Assembly (NCBI RefSeq): GCF_026127265.1
Contig: NZ_WWFG01000012.1
Span: 1 to 64,000, forward strand
Source of the DNA: Nostoc sp. KVJ3
GTDB lineage: Bacteria; Cyanobacteriota; Cyanobacteriia; Cyanobacteriales; Nostocaceae
Direction of reading: 5' to 3'
Length of the DNA stretch: 64,000 nt
Positions 1 through 9,474 of the stretch are shown piece by piece. The notes under the pieces were generated by a model. It had not been told where the DNA came from. It ran no database searches and saw only the letters and a list, made by a program, of their open reading frames with translations. The translations under genes were made by a program, and so were the position numbers. Each line of letters begins with the position of its first letter. Positions within the stretch are counted from its first letter, which is position 1.

Positions 1-577
1 TTTTACTTTTCCAGTTAAGTTCTGGCTCATTAGACCATTGATAATTAATTAAGGAATCTTCAAGGGAGGCGGCAAAATGCAAAATGACCAAGAAGATGGT
101 GTTTCTATAAAATTTATGGCTAATTGAGCAGCAATTTTATGTAATTCTGATATATCCTCAGTTTGTACTACTATCCGCTTAGGTACTAATATTAATTCAC
201 TCCTTTGTTCGGCCACATCAATATTTATGTGTTGTCCAACAGATTGACAAGCATTCCTTAACTTATCTATAGTATTCGGTGTTCTAACTCCTGCTAAAAT
301 AGCTTGGGGAAACCCACCACTAGGTAATCTTATTAATACAGGTGGTGCGACATACACTCTTCTTCTATTATTATCAGTGAAATCAAATTCACAGTGACCG
401 AGTGAATTGAGGGCACGAACGGTTGATAATATTTTATTTTTTCATATCATCTCCCTCATCACTAATAGCAGTTTTACTAAGACTATGAAGATAATTAAAT
501 GCCTGTTTAAACGATAACCAAGACATTTCCTTATTGGCAGAAATTACATAGAGTAGTTCATCGCTATTCCTATACAC
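1..577 (-). pseudogene. Left, truncated copy of Druantia-like 364-aa protein gene
   Basis: This is the N-terminal part of the gene seen whole at 52232-53326. It is cut by the window start and has at least two one-base indels (near 89 and near 440). The start is the same GTG, here ending at 577. The breaks are most likely sequencing errors at the contig end, so the intact right copy should be used for function. Confidence 0.8.
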
Positions 578-2623
578 GTTTTGCCCCTTTTTGGAATTCT
601 ACCATAAATTTTTTAAGACGAATATCGCTGAGAGGAGGCAAAGTTCGCTTGTGGTTATCTAATAATATTTTTTTTCCATGAATCCAGTTTTTTTTCTATC
701 CTTACAAGGTGATAGTTTTAGCTCTGATTCTTTTAAACTGGTGCCACAAAACATAGCTCTATCAAAAAGGCTTCCTTTAGCAATAGCCCAAACTGGATAC
801 CAATCAATAAGTATTGATTCTTCTGGATAAATTGCAACTTGTCCCGGTTCTTTGCCCAGAAAAACAACGCGCTGCTTGCCTTGGATTGGTAGGAGAGTAT
901 TGAAGTTAAAAGTAGGACAATCAACTCCCTTTACTAATGCTCCCCTCACTTCTGGAGAATGTTCATCTTTAGTGGTCGTAACCAAACCAAATCTGTCAAT
1001 ATATGACGTTTTTATACTTGAAACTAAAGAGAAATCCTCTACTAATAATAAAGATAAACGTTTAATAACATTGTCACCATTACGGGCTTCAATTTTAAAT
1101 ATGTATCTACTGGAATATCTGGAGGTAGTTCATAAATACTTTGTCCAGATGTATCTTCTAGCAGTCTGCCATTACAATATAATTTTGCTGTTCCATCACT
1201 GCATTGTAAAACTAATTTTGGTGGTGCAAACCTAAAGAACCAATTTCCGTTTCCAAGGCGTAAACCACCTTCTAAACTCAGTCTGATGCTAGTGGAAAAT
1301 GATAATATAGGATATTCGCTTTTTACTATTTCATCACTATGGGCAGCAGTCACTTTAAATAAGTACCATCCATTTGGTAATCCTTTAACAATATGCAACC
1401 TCTCAAAACCTTCACAACTGGATGTTCCCCATCTTTCTAGCAAAGTACGGCACTCTTGATGAACTGCTAAAAAAAATGGCGAACCTTTAGGAAGTCTCCC
1501 TACTTCTACAATTCCTGGTAAACTCAGACTTCTGCCTTCAACAAAATATTCGTATATGGGAATTTGGAAACTTAAAACGCCATTTATTATCAGGAGATTC
1601 CATCTGGAAAGCGTAACGCCAATCTAGCATGGAAGCATCAATATTTCTACCGTTTAATATGGGTGAAGACCAACCATTACCATGTTCGTCACAGGAATAA
1701 AAATCGTTATTAAAATTTAAAATCAGACCATCTTCAGGAAAATCATGCTTTGTCGTACAACGTAAGGTGAAGCTGGCACGTTTAGCAGTCAAGTCGAGTT
1801 TGCAACACAGTCTTAAGACCCCGTAAATCTGCGTTCTCCCTCAGATTGTAATTCTGTGGTTCCATCCCAGTTACATAACTCATCTACAATTCTTTCAATC
1901 AGTGCCTGACGTAATTCATTACCTTCGCTAGTTTCTTCTAGCAATTGCAGCGTTCGTGTTCGCAGATAGCTACGCCCGTATCTTACTAACAAAGATGTTA
2001 TGTGTCTTTCGGAAGGAAGGGAAATTGTTTCTAAGCCTGCCTCTGCAAAATAATGGGTAGTGCCTTAAGTTCCTTTTCAGTCAAAAGTGTTTGGGCGATG
2101 GGTATACCAACGTGAACTAATCTGCCAGTAATGTTGGCGTTAAAAATGCCCAATTTATCCGATTTATCGACATTTGCCCATTTCTCTAAATCTCTCCAAA
2201 GTTTTTGCATCTCGTCAAAATCTGGATATTTTCCAGAGGTCGGTTTTTCTCCCAGTAATTCCCGCAAGCGGGGATAGTAGGCTTTGGAAGAAAAATCACC
2301 TTCAGTACCTGCTGCCAAAACAAATAAAGCTAAATAGCCTATGTATGGAGGATAACCTTGACGTTGGTATCGCCATACCGGGTTTTGCATACTCCTCAAG
2401 GCTTGTTGACAGATACTACTTAGACCAATTACATTTTTTACTGTTTGGATAAAGTCTTGGCAAGTAACCCCTTTAGAGATGCCTAATGAATTAATTAAAT
2501 CCTCTGTGACGTAAAGATAAACATTACGCCCAGACATTTCTGGATTGAAAAAATGCTGGGCAATTATTCGTTCCACTCTGAGTAACTTCTAGTATTTTTT
2601 GCAGTATAGCTTAGGGTTTTCAT
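570..2623 (-). pseudogene. Left, frameshifted copy of Druantia-like 684-aa protein gene
   Basis: This corresponds to the intact gene at 53319-55373. Here it is split into at least four open pieces by one- or two-base indels, for example near 660, 1100, 1545 and 2050, most of them in A or T runs. The start codon ATG ends at 2623. The damage is probably sequencing error rather than biological decay. Confidence 0.8.
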
Positions 2624-2950
2624 GTATTAATTATAATACTTAAATTTATTTATACCAAAAATGTTTTTCACAAAACGCGATCGCGCTCTCAATCAGCGGA
2701 CAATAATTGAACTAGCTCCGATGGAACACGAGCAAAGCGCATAAAGCGTTACAGTAGCAATGGATAGGCCGGCAATGGAAGTGTGGCCAGTATCTAGTTA
2801 ATATGAATATCTGGATACCCAGACATTCATACAGCCAAATTAGGTGTGTACCAGGTAGCAACGTTATGCTTCTATCTCTTGTAAGGGAAGTAGCAGCATA
2901 ATTAAAGGTACTTGCCAAAAATTGTTAAGTATGAGTTCTGGAATGCCGAT
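2624..2950. other. Intergenic region with partition-type box, left copy
   Basis: This is the spacer between the divergent Druantia-like operon (leftward) and the VapBC-like pair (rightward). It holds an HIP1-type GCGATCGC core near 2680 and one CTGGATACCCAG box at 2811-2822, matching the boxes of the par locus. A second, partial box follows about 30 bp later. No small ORF stands out. Confidence 0.6.
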
Positions 2951-3240
2951 ATGGAAACAATGAAGTTGCGAATCGCATATTGGGACAGATGGTATATTGC
3001 AAATCCAGACACCCACTGATTTAAAAGATATAAATGTTGAGGTAGTGGTGGTTATACAGCCGTTAGCTGATGCAGAAGTTGCAACATCTTCAGAAGCCCA
3101 AGCACAATATAACGCTTGGGGAAAGCCACAACGAAAAATCGATAAGTAATGCAATTGCCAGAATGGAACAACTGCGGCGAGAAGTAGCGTTAGATAAAAC
3201 GTCAATCCGCTCCATGATTGAAGAGGGGCGAAGATTTTAA
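2951..3240 (+). pseudogene. Left, frameshifted copy of VapB-like antitoxin gene
   Basis: This matches 55699-55989 but has indels: an extra A where the right copy has a GCGATCGC site, and missing bases near 3130. The stop TAA overlaps the toxin ATG exactly as in the right copy. The indels are probably sequencing errors. Confidence 0.75.
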
Positions 3241-3687
3241 TGCAGTTTGTTTTGGATTGTTCTGTAGCAATTAGCTGGTGTTTGGTGGATGAAAATAACC
3301 CTACTGCAAATGCGATACTAGCAATGATGCCGGATGCTGAAGCATTTGTACCGGGGATTTGGTCACTGGAGATTGCTAATGTTTTACTGGTAGCTGAACG
3401 GCGTAAATCGTATGACTCAGAAACAATCTGAGGAAGCTATTGCTTTGTTACAGTCGCTATTGATTCAGGTTGATACGGCTACTGATGCAAATGCTTTGGT
3501 GCAACCTTGACGCTGGGGAGACAGGAAGGTTTAGCCGCTTATGACGCAGCTTATTTAGAATTAGCGTTGCGGTTGGGATTGCCTTTAGCAACGATTGAAT
3601 CAAAGGTTAGCGGAGGCGGCTACGAGGTGTGGCGTGGATTTGGTCGTTGCCGATGAAGAAACGCCTTCCATTGGGAGAACACCGTAA
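3240..3687 (+). pseudogene. Left, frameshifted copy of PIN-domain toxin gene
   Basis: This matches 55989-56435. The first 55 codons are intact. Then an extra A near 3407 and further indels near 3500 and 3600 break the frame. The right copy is intact and should be preferred. Confidence 0.75.
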
Positions 3688-3775
3688 GTCAGGTTGTCAT
3701 TTCCGAAAAATAAGCTGAACAATGCATCAACACTCTACTTGAGTCGCAGATTCTCATTTTAGGCTGCATAAATAC

Positions 3776-3787
3776 CTGGATACCCAA
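3776..3787. promoter_or_regulatory. CTGGATACCCA box upstream of parA, left copy
   Basis: An imperfect palindrome CTGGATACCCAA lies about 70 bp upstream of the parA start. It belongs to the same family as boxes at 2811, 4504, 4624, 4744 and 5072. See the right-copy entries for the interpretation as operator or centromere site. Confidence 0.5.
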
Positions 3788-3856
3788 ATATTCATACATC
3801 CACATTTTATGTGTGTAAGTGCGATATGATTTTTCCATCTTTTATAAGGGGAGATT

Positions 3857-4456
3857 ATGCCAATCATCTCTCTTAGCTCATTTAAGGGCGGAGTGTCGAA
3901 AACACTTCAGCTATCTGCCTCGCCTCACTGTTTTGTGATGATGGGGCAACTTTAGTTATTGATGCCGATCCGAACCGTTCAGCAACCACTTGGGCAAGAC
4001 CTGGGGGACTACCATTTCAGGTCTGCGGAGAAAAGGAAGCAGCAAAGTTGATGCGTAAGCAGAAGTTTGAATTTATATTTTTGACACTCCTGCCCGCCCT
4101 AATGATGTGGAAGTGGAGGATTTAGCAAGGGGCTGTGATCTACTTATCGTTCCAACTCCACAGACCTGTTGAGCATGGATGCGATGGCACTCATGGCAAA
4201 ATCCTTGCCCCAAGATACAAACTGGAAAGTCCTACTTACAATGATTCCGCCGCCGCCTCAAAGAGATGGACAGGAAGCAATGGAAGCACTCTTAACACAA
4301 GGTTATCCTGTTTTGAGTCGTGGGATTCGATTTTACAAAGCTTATAAGGATGCGGTGACTAGTGGAGTTCCTGTTTATAAGGTTCGAGGGGGCAAAGTAG
4401 CATGGCGGGATTGGACGGAAATAAAAAACGAAGTGATTCAAGCAATAAAAGGGTGA
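3857..4456 (+). pseudogene. Left, frameshifted copy of parA
   Basis: This matches the intact gene at 56605-57207. Single-base losses near 3900, 4075 and 4160 break the frame, while the C-terminal 95 codons stay open. The stop TGA overlaps the downstream GTG start. It is treated as a sequencing artefact. Confidence 0.75.
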
Positions 4457-5095
4457 GCCGATTTAGTGAGGTCTTAGGGGCAGCCCAAGAAAATACCCAC
4501 TACCTGGATACCCAGAAAATCAGCTATCTGAACAGCTAGATACTCAACCAACCGAAGAATCATTAAGCCAGCCACTTAATGAGGTGAAAAATCAACCACC
4601 TGAAAATTTGACAACCCAACTACCTGGATACCCAGAAAATCAGCTATCTGAACAGCTAGATACTCAAGCAACCGAAGAATCATTAAGCCAGTTACCTGAA
4701 CAGGTGAAAAGTCAAACATCTGATAACGCAACTGCCCAAACACCTGGATACCCAGAAAATCAGCTATCTGAACAACTAAAACCCAGTTACCTGAGAATTC
4801 AACCACCCAACAACCTCAACAGCCAGTAACCCGGTCATCTAAACACTTAAAGGATAAAGATAAATTAGCCAAGCGTGAGAATCCCGACTATACCCAAACC
4901 ACTTTTCGCATTCCGAAAAAATTGAGCAGGCAGATCAATCGAGTGCTGATGGACTTGGCAGACGAGGGGGAATATGTGGATAGGAGCGACTTGTTAGAAG
5001 AATTAGCCAGTGCATTTATCCGACTAGCTGATGAAGTTGGTGTAGTAGAGGCGTTAGAAAAAGTCAAAAATCTGGGTACCCAGATGGATGAGTAG
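4453..5095 (+). pseudogene. Left copy of parB-like RHH gene with 40-codon repeats
   Basis: This matches 57204-57846. Two indels (near 4500 and near 4780) break this copy at places where the right copy is correct, and the right copy is broken where this one is correct. The two copies together give one continuous gene. CTGGATACCCAG boxes recur at exactly 120-bp spacing (4504, 4624, 4744), each at the same place in a 40-codon repeat. A perfect palindrome CTGGGTACCCAG lies at 5072-5083 just before the stop. Confidence 0.7.
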
Positions 5096-5305
5096 CCAAC
5101 TGAGGCAATCGCACCTAGTCTTACATCACTGGTTAATTAACCTTTTACTGGATGCAGAGAATTGGCTTCTATGTCATCCTAGAAAACGAGAGTTAAAGGA
5201 GTGAGTATTTTTGTTGTTAGTATTGACAGGCTTTCCCCTTTTGGTATCTACAGACTTTTCTCCAAAATTTAAATCTCTACACACTAATATTTTTGGAGAT
5301 AATCA

Positions 5306-5609
5306 ATGTCAATTTATGTAGGCAACCTCTCTTACGAGTTAAGGAAGATGATATTAAGGGTATTTTTGCAGAATATGGGACTGTAAAGCGTGTTCAACTA
5401 CCTACTGACCGCGAAACAGGACAACTACGCGGTTTCGGATTTGTAGAAATGGGAACAGATGCAGAAGAAGCAGCTGCCATTGAGGGTCTTGATGGTGCTG
5501 AGTGGATGGGTCGTGACCTGAAAGTGAATAAAGCTAAACCCAGAGAAGACAGAGGTTCATCTGGTGGGAACGGGGAGGATACAGTGGCGGTGGACGTAAC
5601 CGCTACTAA
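5306..5609 (+). pseudogene. Left, frameshifted copy of RRM RNA-binding protein gene
   Basis: This matches 58057-58362. One base is missing near 5338, just after the RNP2 segment, and others near 5570 in the glycine-rich tail. Most of the RRM, including the RNP1 segment RGFGFVEM, is readable. The right copy is intact. Confidence 0.8.
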
Positions 5610-5800
5610 GAGTTGAAACGAAAAATTTAACTTAGGGATAAAACTGTATCAATTGAAGTTTCTGAAATTTAAGGGCTTCAAACCCTTGCTGTATCATCCC
5701 ATTCACGCACTTTTAAATCAATCTACTCACAACATATAAAAATAAAATAATACAAATGACTATTGCTACTAAAATAAAAAATTATTATTGAAAACTTTAC

Positions 5801-6313
5801 CTAAAACAGTGGGTTCCCTTTTCTTAATTTTCTTCTTCTTGTTTTTCTCCCGACTATGCCTTGTCTCAACCGATTGTGAGGTTCATATCGTCTAGATATT
5901 AAATATTTTGGGATTTCCTCTCTCTCTTGACTTGCACGTTCAATATCTCTAGGAATTATAGGCAAAGAAACATTTAGTTTTTGATGATGTTGACCGTAAT
6001 CCTGATAATTATTTGGTATTGGCGCTACATTACTACGCTCCATTAACTGAATAACTTGTTGCAAATATGCGTTCTTTGTAAATTCAAACCACTCCCTATA
6101 AACATTAAATGACTTACAAGCTTGATGAATCTCTTTCTCTACTTTGTAAACGTCAGTAACAAACACATAATGAATGAGTTTCAACGGGTAGGGACTTTGA
6201 CGGCTATTCAGTTCTTTTAATCTTTCCTCTGGTGTCCGTGGTGCTACAGTTAGCCCTATTTTGTATCTATATGTGCCTACACTATGAATTAAATAAATGT
6301 ACCCTGGTTTCAT
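5801..6313 (-). CDS. T5orf172 / GIY-YIG-type nuclease-domain protein
   Basis: The 170-residue protein begins with a compact T5orf172 (Mug113-like) domain, a branch of the GIY-YIG nuclease fold. It shows YIYLI near residue 5, YKIGLT near 17, a conserved Arg in the TPEERL segment, and a C-terminal EWF motif near residue 75. Members occur on phages and plasmids, and their substrates are mostly unknown. The rest is basic and low in complexity. The last 15 residues differ between the two copies because of an indel. The right-copy tail (lysine-rich, ending REPTV) and this copy's tail are alternatives, and I cannot decide between them. The start ATG overlaps the stop of a possible small upstream ORF. 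Confidence 0.7.
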   Translation of the reverse strand: MKPGYIYLIHSVGTYRYKIGLTVAPRTPEERLKELNSRQSPYPLKLIHYVFVTDVYKVEKEIHQACKSFNVYREWFEFTKNAYLQQVIQLMERSNVAPIPNNYQDYGQHHQKLNVSLPIIPRDIERASQEREEIPKYLISRRYEPHNRLRQGIVGRKTRRRKLRKGNPLF

Positions 6314-6477
6314 TATTGTATCTCTGTTCGTAGTTCTTCTAAAGCTGCAATCGCGTCTGCAACTGTAAAATCTGGTGAATATTTTACCTTTTTGTAGTCG
6401 GGATGCTGTTTGATTTGCTTTAAAATTAATTATGATTGATTAAGTAAATCACTTAGATTAATGAAATCTTTACCCAT
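6313..6477 (-). CDS. Possible 54-residue small protein (disrupted)
   Basis: On the minus strand, an ATG ending at 6477 opens MGKDFINLSDLLNQ. After an in-frame TAA the same frame runs on as LILKQIKQHPDYKKV to a stop that overlaps the next gene's ATG (TAATG). The right copy (59065-59228) differs by one base at exactly the interruption, so the stop may be an artefact. Tight coupling to the T5orf172 gene argues for a real gene. I do not recognise its function. Confidence 0.3.
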
Positions 6478-6646
6478 AATTAATCCTTAAAAATAATAGG
6501 TTTACCATTGAAGTCTTTGTAAATATCTCTGGTCTTAGCTAACGCCGGTAAACTTACGTTGTATTCCTCTAGTTCGTTACCATCTGCATTTACTAGACTA
6601 AGGAATATGCTTATACTGAAAATTTATTTAATATGGATATAAATAT
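6478..6646. other. Spacer with possible gene remnant, left copy
   Basis: This is the divergent spacer upstream of the 112-residue gene. A minus-strand frame ending at about 6483 reads NADGNELEEYNVSLPALAK and onward without an obvious start codon, so it could be a gene remnant. I see no other structure. Confidence 0.35.
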
Positions 6647-6985
6647 ATGGTTCAACGTCTTGAAGAAATTTTAGGGAACTCAATTACAGAATATACTCCC
6701 AACGCAATCAAATTTCAGGGACTATCTTTAGAATCATTGGAGCAAGTTATTCAATCAGGCTACACTACACTAAATGCAAGTTTTAATGCTGCTCCATCCG
6801 TTGGTTCATTTATTGAATTTGGGCAACGTTGTAAAAGTATAGAAGCGACAGCAATTTTTGATGGTGTAGTCATCAATGATACAGACGGCCCGAATTTGGT
6901 GATTGATGCAATTACAGTTAAAGGGGTGAAAGACTTAGACTTTGCAGGTGAATTTGTAAATTTGTGTGGGGTTGCGATGAATTAG
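6647..6985 (+). CDS. Hypothetical protein, 112 residues
   Basis: This is a complete frame in the left copy. The right copy (59397-59735) is broken by indels in homopolymers. The sequence has no signal peptide or membrane span and a mixed alpha/beta composition, with a C-terminal stretch VKGVKDLDFAGEFVN. It stands alone between a divergent gene and a spacer. I do not recognise the family. It has normal coding character, and both copies differ only by indels, so a real gene is likely. Confidence 0.55.
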   Translation: MVQRLEEILGNSITEYTPNAIKFQGLSLESLEQVIQSGYTTLNASFNAAPSVGSFIEFGQRCKSIEATAIFDGVVINDTDGPNLVIDAITVKGVKDLDFAGEFVNLCGVAMN

Positions 6986-7041
6986 AGATTAATTCTCAAC
7001 AGTTATATGCTTGGTGGGATTAACTGTTTCCTCTACTGAAA

Positions 7042-7227
7042 TCAGGTTTGTAGTAAAGAGCTTAATGAATTGCGCTGTAACCATGCACATAGTTTTATAC
7101 TTGCTCTGTCATCTGGCTTTGATTGATATTCACCACTTTGAAGTTCTTCGCTAACCCCACCGGAAAACTTTAGAATGTACCAGACGTTAACACAGCCCAA
7201 TGGCACTGCAAGATCCACTACCGCCAT
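7042..7227 (-). CDS. Uncertain 61-residue ORF
   Basis: This 61-codon frame is identical in both terminal copies (59792-59977 on the right), but it has no family resemblance and no clear ribosome site. A CCCCC/GGGGG hairpin (around 7228-7244) followed by T-rich sequence lies immediately upstream of its ATG, which looks more like a terminator than a leader. It may be fortuitous. Confidence 0.25.
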   Translation of the reverse strand: MAVVDLAVPLGCVNVWYILKFSGGVSEELQSGEYQSKPDDRASIKLCAWLQRNSLSSLLQT

Positions 7228-7431
7228 AAAAATACCCCCAGAATATGGGGGCGATTGATGTGGTTGATGTGCCTAAAAAGACACAATTGAATAATGAGAG
7301 TTCACTATAAGGATTTCTGTATATATGCCCATCTTAGAATGAACTGTCGGTGAATGTCTTCGGTGATCGCTGACTCTTCAAAATCGCTTCACAACAACTT
7401 TTCAATAACATAGCTATTTACACTGTCTATG

Positions 7432-7947
7432 TGTAGCGACCTGCAATACTAATCGCTCAAACCTGCAATCAAGACATTTACAAACCAGGATTAAATGCAA
7501 CTATAATTGCGCTTCAGCCAGGATTAAATGCAACTGAGCCAGGATTATTTGCAACTGAGCCTGCAATCATTGGTTTGAGCCAGGATTATCTGCAACTATA
7601 AAAGTAAAAGAAACGAACGTTTTCTTTACTGCCGTACGATAAGCCTTAGAGAACGGTAAACCGTATGTTTTCTAGTTAAAAACTCGGTAAAGAATTCAAA
7701 GTTAATCTATCAAATTTTCAAATGAGTTTTTTAACAAACCTCTGTCAATACTGAGACTCAGTTCTGGCAAAGCGTTGAGTCTATTTGCAAATAATCCTGG
7801 TCGAAACGGATGATTGCAGGTTGGTTGTATTTAATCCTGGTTCAGTTGCAATTAATTCTGGTTCAAAAGAAATTATAGTTGCATTTAATCCTGGTTTGAA
7901 AATCCCTTGATTGCAGGTTTAGGGATTTATAATTGCAGGTCGCTACA
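7432..7947. mobile_element. Miniature transposon with multi-site (TnsB/MuA-like) ends
   Basis: The 516-bp non-coding element is bounded by the perfect inverted repeat TGTAGCGACCTGCAAT and flanked by a 6-bp direct repeat TCTATG (7426-7431 and 7948-7953). Inside, each end carries about four copies of a 17-bp site, CAGGATTANNTGCAACT, pointing inward: 7486, 7519, 7540 and 7581 on the left, and inverted sites near 7784, 7825, 7844 and 7877 on the right. TGT...ACA termini plus several internal binding sites per end are typical of Tn7/Tn5053/Mu-type transposases. No transposase is encoded, so it is a passive (MITE-like) element mobilised from elsewhere. An iteron origin is an alternative, but the target duplication favours a transposon. 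Confidence 0.65.
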
Positions 7948-7948
7948 T

Positions 7949-8269
7949 CTATGAAGAAGCGCCAGCTTCAGCCGCCGCTACATCTGGTTTGACTTCCTTC
8001 GCCTTCTTTTCAAAAAGTTGGATTCCTGCGTCAACGATCTCAAACCCGTTCTCTGTTCGTTGACCAAGCTTGCCAGAAACGGCCCCAGCCCAGTCTGCAA
8101 ATTCTGAGGCGCTAGTTTCAGCCTTCCGCCAACTTTTTGCATTAACTTGAGCAGTGAAGACTATGCCGTTCTGATCAGTCAACTCGATTGCAACTTTCTT
8201 GTTCGGAAGAGGTGTGGCTGTTGGCAGTGAGCCGCTAAATTTTATTGTCACTTCGCTTTTGACTTCCAT
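7949..8269 (-). CDS. Small conserved-looking protein, 106 residues, unknown
   Basis: The protein starts MEVKSEVTIKFSG, is hydrophilic with a predicted beta-rich first half (KKVAIELTDQNGIVFTAQV), and ends in an Ala/Lys-rich tail. There is no membrane segment. Its stop codon lies inside the TCTATG duplication of the adjacent miniature transposon, so the element inserted exactly at the gene's end without changing the protein. It is preceded by a short ORF ending 2 bp upstream, suggesting an operon. The left copy is the reliable one. The right copy carries two compensating indels that scramble the middle. Family not recognised. Confidence 0.6.
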   Translation of the reverse strand: MEVKSEVTIKFSGSLPTATPLPNKKVAIELTDQNGIVFTAQVNAKSWRKAETSASEFADWAGAVSGKLGQRTENGFEIVDAGIQLFEKKAKEVKPDVAAAEAGASS

Positions 8270-8295
8270 ACCTTACCCCTGGCTCATCATGAATT

Positions 8296-8424
8296 TCATT
8301 TTTCGTTCCTGATTTTATCTTGGATTAGGTTGACCACAAGGTGCGCGATCGCTTGGCTATCGTAGTTGTTCACTTCATTGTGAACGTTGAGCATTCCCCT
8401 TGAAACAGAATTAAGACTCAACAT
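8296..8424 (-). pseudogene. Small ORF upstream of 106-aa gene, left copy (frameshifted)
   Basis: This reads MLSLNSVSRGMLNVHNEV onward and stops early after 42 codons because one T is missing from a T run near 8300. The right copy (61024-61176) continues for 50 codons and stops just before the next gene. Confidence 0.45.
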
Positions 8425-8870
8425 TAAAAAAACAAAATCCACAAAAAAAATTTTCCCTGTTTTTGACCCTTTTTTTTGCATAAACAACTGATAACTAGTC
8501 TCAATATGAACCGCCCAAACCGTGATCATCTCCACATTTATCAATAAATATTACAATTTTGGCACTAGCTTCTTAATTTGACTCAATTCGTGCATCTGAG
8601 ATAAAACCTCGAAAAAACATCCATTTTCCCCGCCCTCACCAACTACATTCAACATCTCCCAATATCTAGACAATATCTCCCAATTCTCCAATTTTTTCTT
8701 ACCTTTTTACCCCTTAAAAATCATCCAGTTACAAAATTCTCATTAGCTCAAAAATTCCCAATAAATCCGAACAGTTTCCAAGACTTGTTAGAAGTCTCCC
8801 ATTTGCTCCCAATAATTGGTAAATTCTTGGGAAATTCGCTTAAAAGCTTTTAAGCTCTGTAATCCATCTT
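8425..8870. other. Non-coding region with CCCA-type repeats and 18-bp palindrome
   Basis: No convincing gene is present. Between 8650 and 8815 the sequence repeats CTCCCAAT or TTCCCAAT-like words spaced roughly 10-11 or 21-22 bp. This is a looser version of the phased arrays found at 11.5, 12.3 and 22.8 kb. A perfect 18-bp palindrome (GCTTAAAAGCTTTTAAGC) lies at 8838-8855. The thrice-repeated module follows at 8875. Confidence 0.5.
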
Positions 8871-8874
8871 TTTC

Positions 8875-8967
8875 TGACGCACAGTACGCCATATTTGGCG
8901 GAAAGTTTGTTGAGAGTCAAAATTGAAAAGCAGAAGCAGAAGTAAGAGCCATCAACAAATACTACTG
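8875..8967 (-). repeat. Module copy 1 (GGCGTACTGTGCGTC module, inverted)
   Basis: Read on the minus strand, this has a TAGTAGT...TTGATG segment, then TTTTGACTC, about 24 bp of A/C-rich sequence, and GGCGTACTGTGCGTC (8876-8890). The same order and spacing recurs at 11333-11414 and 22655-22750 on the plus strand. In all three cases a repeat array with about 11-bp spacing lies beyond the GTACTGTGCG end. It is not coding. It may be part of a replication or segregation control site. Confidence 0.65.
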
Positions 8968-9185
8968 AAGAACTACACAATCACGACAAAAGTGACTGTA
9001 CAGTTCACTCTCTTCAACCCGTCAGCTTGATTCTTGTAGTCTAATGAGTGACAAAAAGTGACAAGTCTCAGTTGTCACACTCTGGACATAGTGTACTTTG
9101 ATACAAAAACTTCCATGTGGCAAAATACCCCCATTTATCCCCAAGATTACCCCAACGATACACAATTGATAGTGAAAGGATAGTC

Positions 9186-9342
9186 AAACGACAGTCGTTT
9201 TCGGGTAGGCACGAAAAAACCAACGACAGTCAAAGGACAGCCAATTGGGTCTAATTGGGGTAATTTGAGGGTAATTTGGGTGAAATGCTCCTGGTGGATT
9301 CTACCCCAAAAGTGGATTTCGGGCTGGGGTATAATGTATACC
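9186..9342. other. oriT: Candidate origin of transfer upstream of relaxase gene
   Basis: The leader of the relaxase gene has two clean inverted repeats. One is AAACGAC-A-GTCGTTT at 9186-9200. The other is GGTATA-ATG-TATACC at 9328-9342. ACGACAGTC words recur between them. MobV relaxases of the pMV158 type nick next to such an inverted repeat just upstream of mob. The position fits, but I cannot identify the nick site. Confidence 0.35.
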
Positions 9343-9359
9343 ATATACTCACTATGGTT

Positions 9360-9460
9360 TCATGCCCTGCGGGTGGCTTACGCCATCTCTCGCTGCGCTC
9401 ATGACACGAAACCGCCGTTCGCCCTACGGGTTGGTGAGTAGTACAAAGTGCTGCAAAAGT
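9360..9460. repeat. GC-rich cyanobacterial dispersed repeat
   Basis: A GC-rich tract with words such as CCCTGCGGGTGG, CTCGCTGCGCTC and CGCCCTACGGGTTGG stands out against an AT-rich background. It resembles the small dispersed repeats scattered through Nostocales genomes. It lies in the mob leader and is present in both terminal copies. Confidence 0.45.
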
Positions 9461-9474
9461 AGTATAAATCCTCT

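Noticed and set aside
1..3700. Cluster of apparent pseudogenes at the left end
   Set aside because: The same genes are intact in the right copy and the differences are one-base indels, mostly in homopolymers, so I treat them as sequence errors and not decay.
7432..7947. Iteron-type replication origin made of CAGGATTA repeats
   Set aside because: The repeats are arranged as two inward-facing sets with perfect terminal inverted repeats and a flanking direct duplication, which fits a transposon better than an origin.
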